Source of the DNA: Candidatus Woesearchaeota archaeon
GTDB lineage: Archaea > Nanobdellota > Nanobdellia > Woesearchaeales > WJKL01
Length of the DNA stretch: 6,313 nt
Assembly (NCBI GenBank): GCA_014729145.1
Contig: WJKL01000084.1
Span: 1-6,313 of the forward strand
Reading direction: 5' to 3'
Shown here: in pieces, positions 1-5,732 of the stretch
Numbering within the stretch: the stretch's first letter is position 1
How the letters are laid out: the number at the start of each line of letters is the position of its first letter
The notes under the pieces: generated by a model
Database searches by the model: none
Told to the model about the DNA's origin: nothing
The model's input: the letters and a program-made list of their open reading frames with translations, nothing else
Program-made: the position numbers and the translations under genes

Positions 1-599
1 CAAAGAAAGTAGGAAAGCTGCTTGAATGGTGCAAAGAGCTGGATGTAAAGGAACTTACACTGTATGCTTTTTCTATGCAGAACTTTAACAGGCCAAAAAG
101 AGAGTTTAATTATCTGATGAAGATATTCAGGGAATTTTTTGACAATGAGGAGTACTGCAAAAAGATACATGAAAATAAGATAAAAGTAAAATTTGTTGGA
201 AGGATCCATCTTTTTCCAAATGACATACATGAAAGGATGCTCAAGCTGATGGAAGAAACAAAAGATTATCCTGTTTACAAGATTAATTTTGCAATGGCTT
301 ACGGAGGAAGAGAAGAGATAATTGACGGAATCAAAAAACTAGGAAGAGATATTGAAGCTGGGAAGATCAAGCCTGAAGAGCTTGATGAAAAGGCTTTTGA
401 GAAGTTTTTATATATGGATTCTGAACCTGAACTGATAATAAGGACAGGAGGAGATCACAGGACCAGTAATTTTTTGGCATGGCAGGGAATATATGCTGAA
501 TGGATGTTTTTAGAGAAGACCTGGCCTGAGTTTGAAAAAGAGGACCTGGTGAATTGTGTAAAAGATTTTTCTAACAGAGAAAGAAGGTTTGGAAGGTAA
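1..599 (+). CDS. uppS: cis-prenyltransferase (undecaprenyl/polyprenyl diphosphate synthase family), 5' end outside window
   Basis: Enzyme adding IPP units in cis to an allylic diphosphate; in archaea the long polyprenyl product becomes the dolichol-type sugar carrier for glycosylation. The frame is open from base 3, upstream of the first ATG (base 75), and these extra codons encode family sequence (EWCKEL..ELTLYAFS), so the ATG is internal. 198 residues are visible; about 45-50 are missing, including the catalytic HxxxMDGNxR region. Visible motifs are FSMQNFNRP (family FSxENxxRP, with Gln in place of the usual Glu), VKFVGRIHLFP, AYGGREEI, IIRTGGDHRTSNF followed by AWQGIYAEW (the IPP-binding region), and the terminal NRERRFG. 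The stop lies two bases from the convergent gene's stop. No membrane segment; a cytosolic or peripheral enzyme. The family call is very secure; product chain length cannot be read. Confidence 0.95.
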   Translation, partial: KKVGKLLEWCKELDVKELTLYAFSMQNFNRPKREFNYLMKIFREFFDNEEYCKKIHENKIKVKFVGRIHLFPNDIHERMLKLMEETKDYPVYKINFAMAYGGREEIIDGIKKLGRDIEAGKIKPEELDEKAFEKFLYMDSEPELIIRTGGDHRTSNFLAWQGIYAEWMFLEKTWPEFEKEDLVNCVKDFSNRERRFGR

Positions 600-601
600 A
601 T

Positions 602-1696
602 TCAACAAAGCGATTTTCTTTTATATCCTTGATATTTGAGTTGATTATAGATTATTGAATTGCATAAGATAGCAGTCATCTGGCTTAGATATTTCCTTGA
701 ATTTTTATTGAAAGTTTTTTTCAAAGCTTTTTTAGCAACATTCTCACTTAATCTTCTGGTTATATGCATAGGCAAGTCAAAAGCATTTATTCTTTTTAAT
801 GTTTCATATAATTCTAATTTTTCTTGGCTGTCAAGAGTTTTGTTTAGATAATCTTTAATTTTTGGTTGTTTTTTTATTGCTGAATAGATCGATGCTGTAA
901 TCAGACCATTTTCAATATCTGAAAATTGATCCTGATAAGGTCTTTCTACTGAAGAAGCTTCTTTTGCAAGGATATTGTCTGCGACATCATTGACTATCTG
1001 TATCCCTGTCCCTAAAGCAATTCCAAATTTTGATAAAGAATCTATTTGATTATTGTCTGCTTCAGCTAAATATCCCCCAACTCTAGCTGTGAAGCCAAGG
1101 AAATAACCGCATTTTCTTCTGCATGTTTCTTTATAGTTTTCAATGTAGGTTTTTTCAGAAAGATTGTGGGTGTTATTTCTTAGATTTAATCTGTCTACAT
1201 CATCGCCTTGTCCAAGATAGATCTGATTGTTTACAATTTCCAGTTCTTTTATGATCTTTTCTTTCAGAGATTCTTTTATTGAAGTAGATCTAATCATCTG
1301 TTTTGATTTGTCGTAGAGTCTTATTCCTTCGATAACTGCTCTTTGTTCGTCTGCTCTGTCTTTTAATTCTCCTTTTTTATCAAGAAACCAGTTTACAAGA
1401 TAAGTTGAAAGATTGTAAACTTCGATTGCAGCTCCAATTTTGTAAAGATCTTCTGGGATTTCTTTTTTTGTACATGCTACGTAAGCTTGTTCTATAATAA
1501 ATTCCCTTAATCTTGGAGATTTGTCTCTTTTTTTGTGAATTGCATTAACTAAATACTTGCTTCTTTCACTTCTATCCTGAACCATCTCTTCTAAAGATTG
1601 TGAAACATACTTTGTTACATGGTCTGAACACTTTTTCTTTAGAAAATGATATTCATCAAGTGTGTTTTCTTTGAAATTATCTTTTTTATTTGTCAT
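602..1696 (-). CDS. divergent polyprenyl-synthetase-fold (class I isoprenoid synthase-like) protein lacking the first Asp-rich motif
   Basis: 364 residues, alpha-helical, alignable by eye with trans-prenyl diphosphate synthases. Residues 61-64 (PRLR) match the arginines of the GGKRIR motif but its GGK is absent. Where DDxxD is expected (about 98-107) the sequence is TYLVNWFLDK, without the Asp pair. GQGDDVD at 162-168 matches the family GQxxD segment. The second Asp-rich motif survives as QIVNDVAD (233-240), followed by a DIENGLITASI block at 260-270 like the family D..xG..T segment. Loss of the first Mg-diphosphate site suggests either a non-catalytic partner or regulatory subunit, as in small subunits of heteromeric prenyl synthases, or an enzyme with altered chemistry. 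The last residue is Cys. It is divergent from an Lrp-type regulator. The ATG is supported by a TATA box centred 26.5 bases upstream. Fold likely; activity unknown. Confidence 0.75.
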   Translation of the reverse strand: MTNKKDNFKENTLDEYHFLKKKCSDHVTKYVSQSLEEMVQDRSERSKYLVNAIHKKRDKSPRLREFIIEQAYVACTKKEIPEDLYKIGAAIEVYNLSTYLVNWFLDKKGELKDRADEQRAVIEGIRLYDKSKQMIRSTSIKESLKEKIIKELEIVNNQIYLGQGDDVDRLNLRNNTHNLSEKTYIENYKETCRRKCGYFLGFTARVGGYLAEADNNQIDSLSKFGIALGTGIQIVNDVADNILAKEASSVERPYQDQFSDIENGLITASIYSAIKKQPKIKDYLNKTLDSQEKLELYETLKRINAFDLPMHITRRLSENVAKKALKKTFNKNSRKYLSQMTAILCNSIIYNQLKYQGYKRKSLC

Positions 1697-1718
1697 TTTT
1701 TGTTACTATTTAGTAGAG

Positions 1719-1726
1719 TTTTATAA
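1719..1726 (-). promoter_or_regulatory. TATA box of the divergent prenyl-synthase-like gene, with a dyad over the predicted transcription start
   Basis: On the minus strand this reads TTATAAAA, centred 26.5 bases before the ATG at 1696, so transcription should begin at or beside the start codon (leaderless). Between the box and the start is an inverted repeat TACTA-TT-TAGTA at 1704-1715, well placed for a repressor. There is no Shine-Dalgarno sequence. The call rests on position and on the same spacing recurring at other genes in the window. Confidence 0.6.
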
Positions 1727-1762
1727 TTAATTAAAAGTTTCCATTGAAATATCTAATTTATA

Positions 1763-1785
1763 GTAATATTTATATAGAATATTAC
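1763..1785 (+). promoter_or_regulatory. TATA box of the Lrp-type gene inside a perfect dyad; candidate autoregulatory operator
   Basis: The box TTTATATA (1769-1776) is centred 26.5 bases before the ATG at 1799, giving a leaderless transcript. It is flanked by perfect 8-base arms, GTAATATT (1763-1770) and AATATTAC (1778-1785), separated by seven bases. Just downstream is a weaker pair, AGAAT (1776-1780) and ATTCT (1791-1795). Lrp/AsnC proteins usually bind AT-rich dyads and often repress their own genes by blocking TBP, which this geometry would allow. The dyad is seen directly; the operator role is inferred. Confidence 0.6.
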
Positions 1786-1798
1786 AAATAATTCTAAT

Positions 1799-2737
1799 AT
1801 GGATAAGAAAGATAGCAAAATATTGCATGAATTGTCAAAAAATGCAAGAATTTCTCTGAAAAGACTAGCTAAAGCAATTTCTATGAGTCAAAGTTCAACT
1901 CTTTACAGGCTGAAAAAGCTAGAAGAAGAGAATATTATACTTGGAACAAATGCAATAATTAATAGTTATAAGTTAGGATATCTGGGATTTAGAGCTTATT
2001 TGTTCTTGCAAGGAACAACCAAAGAGAAAGAAAATGAGATTCAAGACTGGCTTGTTAATAGAGATGAGACTTCTGTTATTGGAATTACACAAAATAGTGA
2101 AGAATTGATTATTATGTCTTGGGTCAAGTCTACTCAAGAGTTTTATGGCTTTGTTGAAAGCCTAAAAGAGACTTATGGAGAATTTATCAAAGATTTTCAA
2201 ATATTTCCTTATGTAGGAACAGTGTATTATCCTAGAAATTATCTCAATCCTGGAAGTAAAGGACAGGAGATAGTTGTAAGAACTACTGAAAAAGTTGATT
2301 ATGATTCTTTAGATCTTGCTATTTTGGAAAAATTATCTACTGATGGTAGAAAAGCTGCATTAGAGATATCAAAAGAATTAGGAAAGCCTGTTAAGACTGT
2401 AATAAATAGGATGAGAAAACTTGAGAAGAAAAAAGTAATTGCAGGGTATAGTGCAAATATCAATATTAATAAAATAGGATATGAATATTATAAATTGAAT
2501 TTGATCTTTAGTAAAAGTGTAAATTATAATATGTTACTTGCTTTTGCTAAAAACTTGAATAATAGCATTTATGTTGATGAAGCTATAAGCAAATATGACT
2601 TTGAGTTAAATGTTGAAGTTAGGAATAAAAAAGAATTGAATAAGATTATAGATCAATTGAAAGAACTTTGTGGCGGAATCAAACATATGGAAATCAAACA
2701 ATTGAATAAATACATCAAATTAAAATTTTTGAGTTAG
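1799..2737 (+). CDS. tandem-duplicated Lrp/AsnC-family transcriptional regulator
   Basis: 312 residues, about twice the usual 140-160 of an Lrp/AsnC protein. It holds two copies of winged-helix DNA-binding domain plus alpha/beta effector domain. Copy one has its helix-turn-helix at about 4-48 (DSKILHELSKNARISLKRLA..) and effector region about 55-145. Copy two starts near 168 (SLDLAILEKLSTDGRKAALE), with recognition region to about 217 and effector part to the end. The two halves have diverged strongly. A single chain with two DNA-binding heads could act as a pseudo-dimer. It is divergent from the prenyl-synthase-like gene across 102 bases, the classic layout of a regulator and its target, and a dyad surrounds its own TATA box. 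The coding sequence is very AT-rich: hand counts of two 60-base lines gave 10 and 14 G+C. It converges on a small gene with a one-base gap. Confidence 0.9.
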   Translation: MDKKDSKILHELSKNARISLKRLAKAISMSQSSTLYRLKKLEEENIILGTNAIINSYKLGYLGFRAYLFLQGTTKEKENEIQDWLVNRDETSVIGITQNSEELIIMSWVKSTQEFYGFVESLKETYGEFIKDFQIFPYVGTVYYPRNYLNPGSKGQEIVVRTTEKVDYDSLDLAILEKLSTDGRKAALEISKELGKPVKTVINRMRKLEKKKVIAGYSANININKIGYEYYKLNLIFSKSVNYNMLLAFAKNLNNSIYVDEAISKYDFELNVEVRNKKELNKIIDQLKELCGGIKHMEIKQLNKYIKLKFLS

Positions 2738-2738
2738 A

Positions 2739-3029
2739 TTATTTTTCTAGGAACATCTTTTCTACAGTATAGCTTTGTTTTTTGTAGATCTCTGTAATAT
2801 AGGCTGCTTCTCCTGAAAAGATGTGTGTTCCTGCATACTCACTTAGAATTTCTGCTTTTCTTATGTTAGTATTGTTAGATTTTAGAATATCTATTAGATT
2901 TTCTCCTTCTTTATATTTAGCATTCTGCAAAGCAGGAATTATATCGTCTATTATCTCTTTTTGTCTTTCTTCTGTAAGTTTGTCTGTGCTGCCGTTTGGC
3001 ATCATTCCTGGTCTGTTGAATTTGCTCAT
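2739..3029 (-). CDS. conserved-looking small protein of unknown function (96 aa)
   Basis: I do not recognise this protein. It begins with a Gly/Pro/Asn-rich tail (MSKFNRPGMMPNGSTDKL), followed by a charged helix with TEERQKEIIDDIIPALQ (about 19-35). A middle part contains YKEGENLIDILKSNNTNIRKAE, given here as residues 39-49 (YKEGENLIDIL) and 50-60, and the end is probably helical (AYITEIYKKQSYTVEKMFLEK region, 76-96). No membrane segment, signal peptide, Cys pairs or catalytic motif is visible, so it is probably a soluble helical protein. The ATG is supported by a TATA box centred 25.5 bases upstream, which argues for a real gene. Its stop is one base from the Lrp-type gene's stop. The opposite-strand frame here is a hydrophobic shadow. 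A link to idsA or the regulator is possible from position only. Confidence 0.7.
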   Translation of the reverse strand: MSKFNRPGMMPNGSTDKLTEERQKEIIDDIIPALQNAKYKEGENLIDILKSNNTNIRKAEILSEYAGTHIFSGEAAYITEIYKKQSYTVEKMFLEK

Positions 3030-3049
3030 TTCTCTTAGAAGTTGATTTA

Positions 3050-3059
3050 TTTTTAAAAA
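3050..3059 (-). promoter_or_regulatory. TATA box of the 96-residue protein gene
   Basis: TTTTTAAAAA, followed on the minus strand by TA, centred 25.5 bases before the ATG at 3029, as expected for a leaderless transcript. About 20 bases further upstream is a perfect 12-base palindrome TTTTCATGAAAA (3070-3081), just after the stop of the preceding frame. It may be an operator or chance in AT-rich sequence. Confidence 0.5.
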
Positions 3060-3086
3060 GCTGATGATTTTTTCATGAAAAGATTT

Positions 3087-3337
3087 TTATATATAGTGTA
3101 TGTAATCATAATCCTTTGAGCGGATTGTTTTTATATCTGGAAATGTTGATCCAGTTAATCCAGTGATTGAATTTTTAGGAATATAATTTGTTACATCTTC
3201 GATAAGCTTATTGATTGAATTAGATGAAGCTATCAGCTGTTTTGCGTCTTCTATATCTGAATAGCCTGCCTGGTATACTTTGTTTATCGCTGATTCTAAT
3301 TTTTTACCACTGCCTTTACCTGTTCCTGTTTTTTCAT
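3087..3337 (-). pseudogene. start-less 83-codon coding-like frame after idsA; probable single-base frameshift in an A6 run
   Basis: An ATG at 3337 lies one base after the idsA stop, but its frame ends after 13 codons. The adjacent frame is open from the idsA stop to TAA at 3087-3089 and contains no ATG, GTG or TTG. Adding one A to the A6 run right after the ATG (3329-3334) joins the two, giving MKKTGTGKGSGKKLESAI and onward for 83 residues. The product has a Gly/Lys/Ser-rich start, helical segments (LESAINKVYQAGYSD, IEDAKQLIASS, INKLIEDVTNYI) and a charged, Tyr-rich end (RSKDYDYIHYI). I do not recognise it. The frame stays in phase with idsA, so readthrough of the idsA TAA would also produce it. 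Possible causes are an assembly or sequencing error, a real decay event, or slippage at the A run. It is probably co-transcribed with idsA, as no TATA box of its own is seen. Confidence 0.55.
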
Positions 3338-3338
3338 C

Positions 3339-4400
3339 TTAATATTTCCTTTCTAACATATATTCAGCAATCTCTCCTAAAAGGAATTCCCTGCCTTGTT
3401 TTTTGAATCTTGCTTTTTTTAATGCTGATTTTGCTTTTTGTATTAATGATTTAGCAAGGTTTTGGCAGTATTCTAAAGAACCTGTCTGTTTTACTATGTT
3501 TCTTACCTCTTCTAATTGTGATTTGGTAAGATTTGGGTTTCCTAATGCTCTTTTTATCGTGGTTTTTTGTTTTGGGTCTGCTTTTTCCAGTGCTTTTAGT
3601 ATCAATAATGTCTGTTTTCCCTCTTTTACGTCTGAATCAGCTGGTTTTCCTGTTTTTTTCTCATCTCCGAAAAGGCCGAGTATGTCATCCTGTATCTGAA
3701 ATGCTTTTCCCAAGGGAACCCCATATTTTTTTAGAATTTTCAGTTGTTTTTTGTTTGCTCCTGCTAATAATGCTCCAACATGCAATGGGCCCTCTACTGT
3801 GTAAGAGGCTGTTTTCATCCTGTGGATAAGTGATATATCTTTTATTGTGACTGGCTTTAGTTCTGAAAGAATATCTAAAACCTGGCCGTAAATAACCGTG
3901 TGGTTGATATGCTGGAGTTTTTTTATTGCTGCATTTTTGTGTCTTGGTCTTATGTTCTTCAGATCTGCAATGATCTCATCTGCAAATGCAACAAGGATAT
4001 CTCCTGCAAGGATTGCCATCGATGCTCCAAAATGAGGGTGGTCAGATTTTTTATATCTTTTTTTGGAGATTTTTTCATATACTTTATGCAAAGCAGGTTT
4101 GCCCCTTCTTATATCTGACCTGTCCATAATATCATCATGGATGAGAAAATAAGACTGAATAAGTTCGATGCTCATGGATGCTTTGACGATCTCTTTGAGG
4201 TTTTTGTTCTTGAAGCACCTATAGCCGTGAAATAGCATCGCTGCCCTGATCCTTTTTCCTCCAAGGCAGTATTTCTTTAGAATTTTGATCAGTTCAACTG
4301 AAGAAGAGTCGATATTTTCTGCTTTTTTGAGTTTTTTGTTGAAGAATTTTTCTATCTCTTTGTCAACGATAGCTTTGTATTCTTTTAATGTAAGAGTCAT
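3339..4400 (-). CDS. idsA: trans-prenyl diphosphate synthase (farnesyl/geranylgeranyl diphosphate synthase, IdsA type)
   Basis: Condenses IPP with allylic diphosphates head to tail, making the C15/C20 precursors of archaeal lipids. 353 residues, normal family length. Motifs in order are GGKRIR (47-52), IPP binding; first Asp-rich motif LIHDDIMDRSDIRRGKP (86-102; D89, D90, D93), with no insertion in the motif; GQVLDI (172-177); KTASYT (196-201); second Asp-rich motif FQIQDDILGLFGD (234-246); and the K/DxxxGKQT block (258-264). All catalytic elements are present. Residues -5 and -4 from the first motif are Tyr84 and Phe85. Aromatics at both places are typical of C15-making enzymes, whereas archaeal C20 synthases usually have one only at -5, so the product may be FPP or a C15/C20 mixture. 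The ATG is supported by a TATA box centred 25.5 bases upstream, with no ribosome site. Divergent from the transglutaminase-like gene. Confidence 0.95.
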   Translation of the reverse strand: MTLTLKEYKAIVDKEIEKFFNKKLKKAENIDSSSVELIKILKKYCLGGKRIRAAMLFHGYRCFKNKNLKEIVKASMSIELIQSYFLIHDDIMDRSDIRRGKPALHKVYEKISKKRYKKSDHPHFGASMAILAGDILVAFADEIIADLKNIRPRHKNAAIKKLQHINHTVIYGQVLDILSELKPVTIKDISLIHRMKTASYTVEGPLHVGALLAGANKKQLKILKKYGVPLGKAFQIQDDILGLFGDEKKTGKPADSDVKEGKQTLLILKALEKADPKQKTTIKRALGNPNLTKSQLEEVRNIVKQTGSLEYCQNLAKSLIQKAKSALKKARFKKQGREFLLGEIAEYMLERKY

Positions 4401-4421
4401 GCAGTTTTGGAACTTTGCTTG

Positions 4422-4429
4422 TTTTAAAA
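4422..4429 (-). promoter_or_regulatory. TATA box of idsA
   Basis: The box TTTTAAAA is centred 25.5 bases before the idsA ATG at 4400, fitting a leaderless message. The 186-base region between the idsA and transglutaminase-like starts holds this box, the divergent box at 4557, and purine-rich sequence with several GGATT copies in which I see no RNA gene. Confidence 0.55.
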
Positions 4430-4556
4430 AGTTTGTTGATTTGAAGGATTTGGGACTAAAGAGTGGATTAAAGGTTTTCAGAAGAATAAAAGCCCTCTTA
4501 TGCAGGATTGTTTACAGAGAGGATTAAGGAAAAGGTCAAAGGATAATTACAGAAGA

Positions 4557-4564
4557 TTTAAATA
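4557..4564 (+). promoter_or_regulatory. TATA box of the transglutaminase-like gene; decides its start codon
   Basis: TTTAAATA is centred 26.5 bases before the ATG at 4587 and only 20.5 before the GTG at 4581. Since other genes here show 25.5-27.5, the transcript should begin at the ATG, leaving the GTG outside the message. Confidence 0.6.
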
Positions 4565-4586
4565 AAAAGTTCTAATTATTGTGTTT

Positions 4587-5231
4587 ATGGAAGATGATAA
4601 TTTAATACCTGAAGAAGAGCCGTGGTATAAAGGGCCGATGAAGTATATCTTGGCTTTGGGGCTTATATTTATACTGGTATTGTGGCTGTTTCCTGTATAT
4701 TCTGTTAAGCTAGATCCCAATCCAAATGTTTTTCCAAAATTAGGCGAGGTTCTGCCTGATGAGGTTAATGTGACTGAAAGTCATTTTAATGAGATATCTT
4801 TGGTGATGGTTAATGGAAATGATGAAGTAATCAAGGAAGTGGCTGACAAGGTTGTTGTAAGAAGCTGCAAGGAAAGCAGCAAGGTATGCCATGCAAAGGC
4901 TTTGTTTTACTTTGTAAGAGATAATTTTGACTATGTTTCTGATCCTACTGCCTATGAATATGTAAAGAGCGCAAGGCAGAGCTTAGTTTCAGGGGGAGGA
5001 GATTGTGATGACAGCTCGGTTTTACTGGCTTCTTTGTTAGATGCTGTTGGAGTTAGAAGCAGATTTGTGTTTATCCCGGGCCATGTTTATGTGCAGGCTT
5101 ATCTTCCAGATGCTTTAAACAGATATAAAGAAAAAGGAGATTATGTCAATCTGGATGCTGCCTGTTCTAGCTGTGAATTTGGAGAGATATCCTGGAAGAG
5201 TTTTGATAAAGAGAAAAGGATTTTGGGTTAA
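4587..5231 (+). CDS. membrane-anchored transglutaminase-like (papain-fold) protein
   Basis: 214 residues from the ATG; an in-frame GTG six bases upstream would add two residues but is disfavoured by promoter spacing. An acidic N-terminus (MEDDNLIPEEEPW) precedes one hydrophobic segment at about residues 20-38 (YILALGLIFILVLWLFPVY), so the protein is probably anchored with its catalytic part outside the cell. The core has the transglutaminase-like triad: Cys140 in GGGDCDDSSVLLASLL, His166 in FIPGHVYVQAY, and Asp190 in YVNLDAACSSC. Members of this superfamily act as peptidases, amidases or crosslinking enzymes; the substrate here is unknown. A CSSC pair (about 193-196) could form a disulfide or bind metal. 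The preceding segment with FVRDNFDYVSDPTAYEY is typical of archaeal members. The gene ends two bases before the next TATA box. Confidence 0.85.
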   Translation: MEDDNLIPEEEPWYKGPMKYILALGLIFILVLWLFPVYSVKLDPNPNVFPKLGEVLPDEVNVTESHFNEISLVMVNGNDEVIKEVADKVVVRSCKESSKVCHAKALFYFVRDNFDYVSDPTAYEYVKSARQSLVSGGGDCDDSSVLLASLLDAVGVRSRFVFIPGHVYVQAYLPDALNRYKEKGDYVNLDAACSSCEFGEISWKSFDKEKRILG

Positions 5232-5233
5232 GG

Positions 5234-5241
5234 TTTATAAA
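5234..5241 (+). promoter_or_regulatory. TATA box of the GNAT-like gene
   Basis: TTTATAAA (continuing TA) is centred 25.5 bases before the ATG at 5263, so the gene is probably transcribed on its own, leaderless, although it lies only 31 bases after the transglutaminase-like gene in the same direction. Confidence 0.65.
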
Positions 5242-5262
5242 TAACTTCTATTAATTTATTTT

Positions 5263-5685
5263 ATGATTGAAACTGTTATTTTAGAAGGAGATATATCTAA
5301 TTATCCTAAATATGGAAATTTTAAAGATCGATTTGAAAGGTTTCCTAAACTTCAATTCAAAGCATTTGCTTATGAAGGGCAAGAAGAAAGGCCTTTTGCT
5401 GAGATTCTTTTTTTGAAATATCTTAAATTTGAAGATGTTCGAAGTTATAAATTTGAAAAAGAATCTGAATTTGAACCTTCTTATTTTTTGTATGCTATGA
5501 GATCTTTATTTGAAGGAAGAGGAGATGGAAAAAAGTTAGTCAGAATGGTCGAAGAAGATGCTAAAAAGAACAAAGTTAGTTTGATAGGCGGGATTTCTTA
5601 TGATACTAATTGGTTTTGGAAAAAATTAGATTACACAATAGACAATCCTGAATTTAGAAGAGGGATGTTTAGAAAATATTTATAA
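5263..5685 (+). CDS. GNAT-like N-acetyltransferase-fold protein
   Basis: 140 residues, usual size for a single GNAT domain. The first half is rich in aromatic and charged residues with likely beta strands (FKAFAYEGQ at 32-40, FAEILFLKYLKF at 45-56). The acetyl-CoA pyrophosphate loop is recognisable as EGRGDGKKLVRMVEEDAKK at 84-102, close to the R/QxxGxG/A pattern followed by a helix, although the third Gly-type position is Lys. The NWFWKKLDYTI stretch (116-126) matches the common N..FY.KLGF element near the end of GNAT domains. This supports acetyl-CoA-dependent transfer; the acceptor (small molecule, protein N-terminus or lysine) cannot be read. No membrane segment. More AT-rich than the preceding gene (12 G+C in one 60-base line counted against 28). 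Start chosen from TATA spacing. Confidence 0.7.
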   Translation: MIETVILEGDISNYPKYGNFKDRFERFPKLQFKAFAYEGQEERPFAEILFLKYLKFEDVRSYKFEKESEFEPSYFLYAMRSLFEGRGDGKKLVRMVEEDAKKNKVSLIGGISYDTNWFWKKLDYTIDNPEFRRGMFRKYL

Positions 5686-5701
5686 GAATTTTGGAGTAAA
5701 C

Positions 5702-5709
5702 TTTATAAA
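5702..5709 (+). promoter_or_regulatory. TATA box of the 37-residue ORF
   Basis: TTTATAAA is centred 27.5 bases before the ATG at 5733, within the leaderless range seen elsewhere here. It starts 17 bases after the GNAT-like stop. It is the main support for expression of the short frame downstream. Confidence 0.5.
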
Positions 5710-5732
5710 AAACATTTTATTATTTGAGTTTT

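Noticed and set aside
75..77. ATG at 75 as the start of the cis-prenyltransferase.
   Set aside because: It lies inside the conserved FSxxNxxR motif and family sequence continues upstream to the window edge.
1799..2737. Recent horizontal transfer of the regulator because of its low G+C.
   Set aside because: The GNAT-like gene is similarly AT-rich and the neighbouring prenyl-synthase-like and idsA lines counted overlap in G+C, so the contrast is not enough; there are no mobile-element traces.
3224..3406. A hydrophobic 60-codon plus-strand frame.
   Set aside because: It is antisense to the start-less frame and the end of idsA, has no promoter, and shows the hydrophobic composition of a shadow frame.
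4494..4522. CCTCT and AGAGG with a 19-base loop, considered as an RNA hairpin.
   Set aside because: Five base pairs with a long loop is weak, and nothing around it resembles a tRNA or known small RNA.
4440..4565. A 41-codon open frame on the plus strand between idsA and the transglutaminase-like gene, ending in a basic stretch (RGLRKRSKDNYRRFK).
   Set aside because: Its only ATG is at 4500, it lacks a TATA box, its stop lies inside the next gene's TATA box, and purine-rich DNA gives Lys/Arg-rich frames by chance. A gene remnant is not excluded.
4581..4583. GTG as the start of the transglutaminase-like gene.
   Set aside because: It is only 20.5 bases from the TATA centre, while ATG at 4587 matches the spacing of other genes and the extra residues add nothing recognisable.
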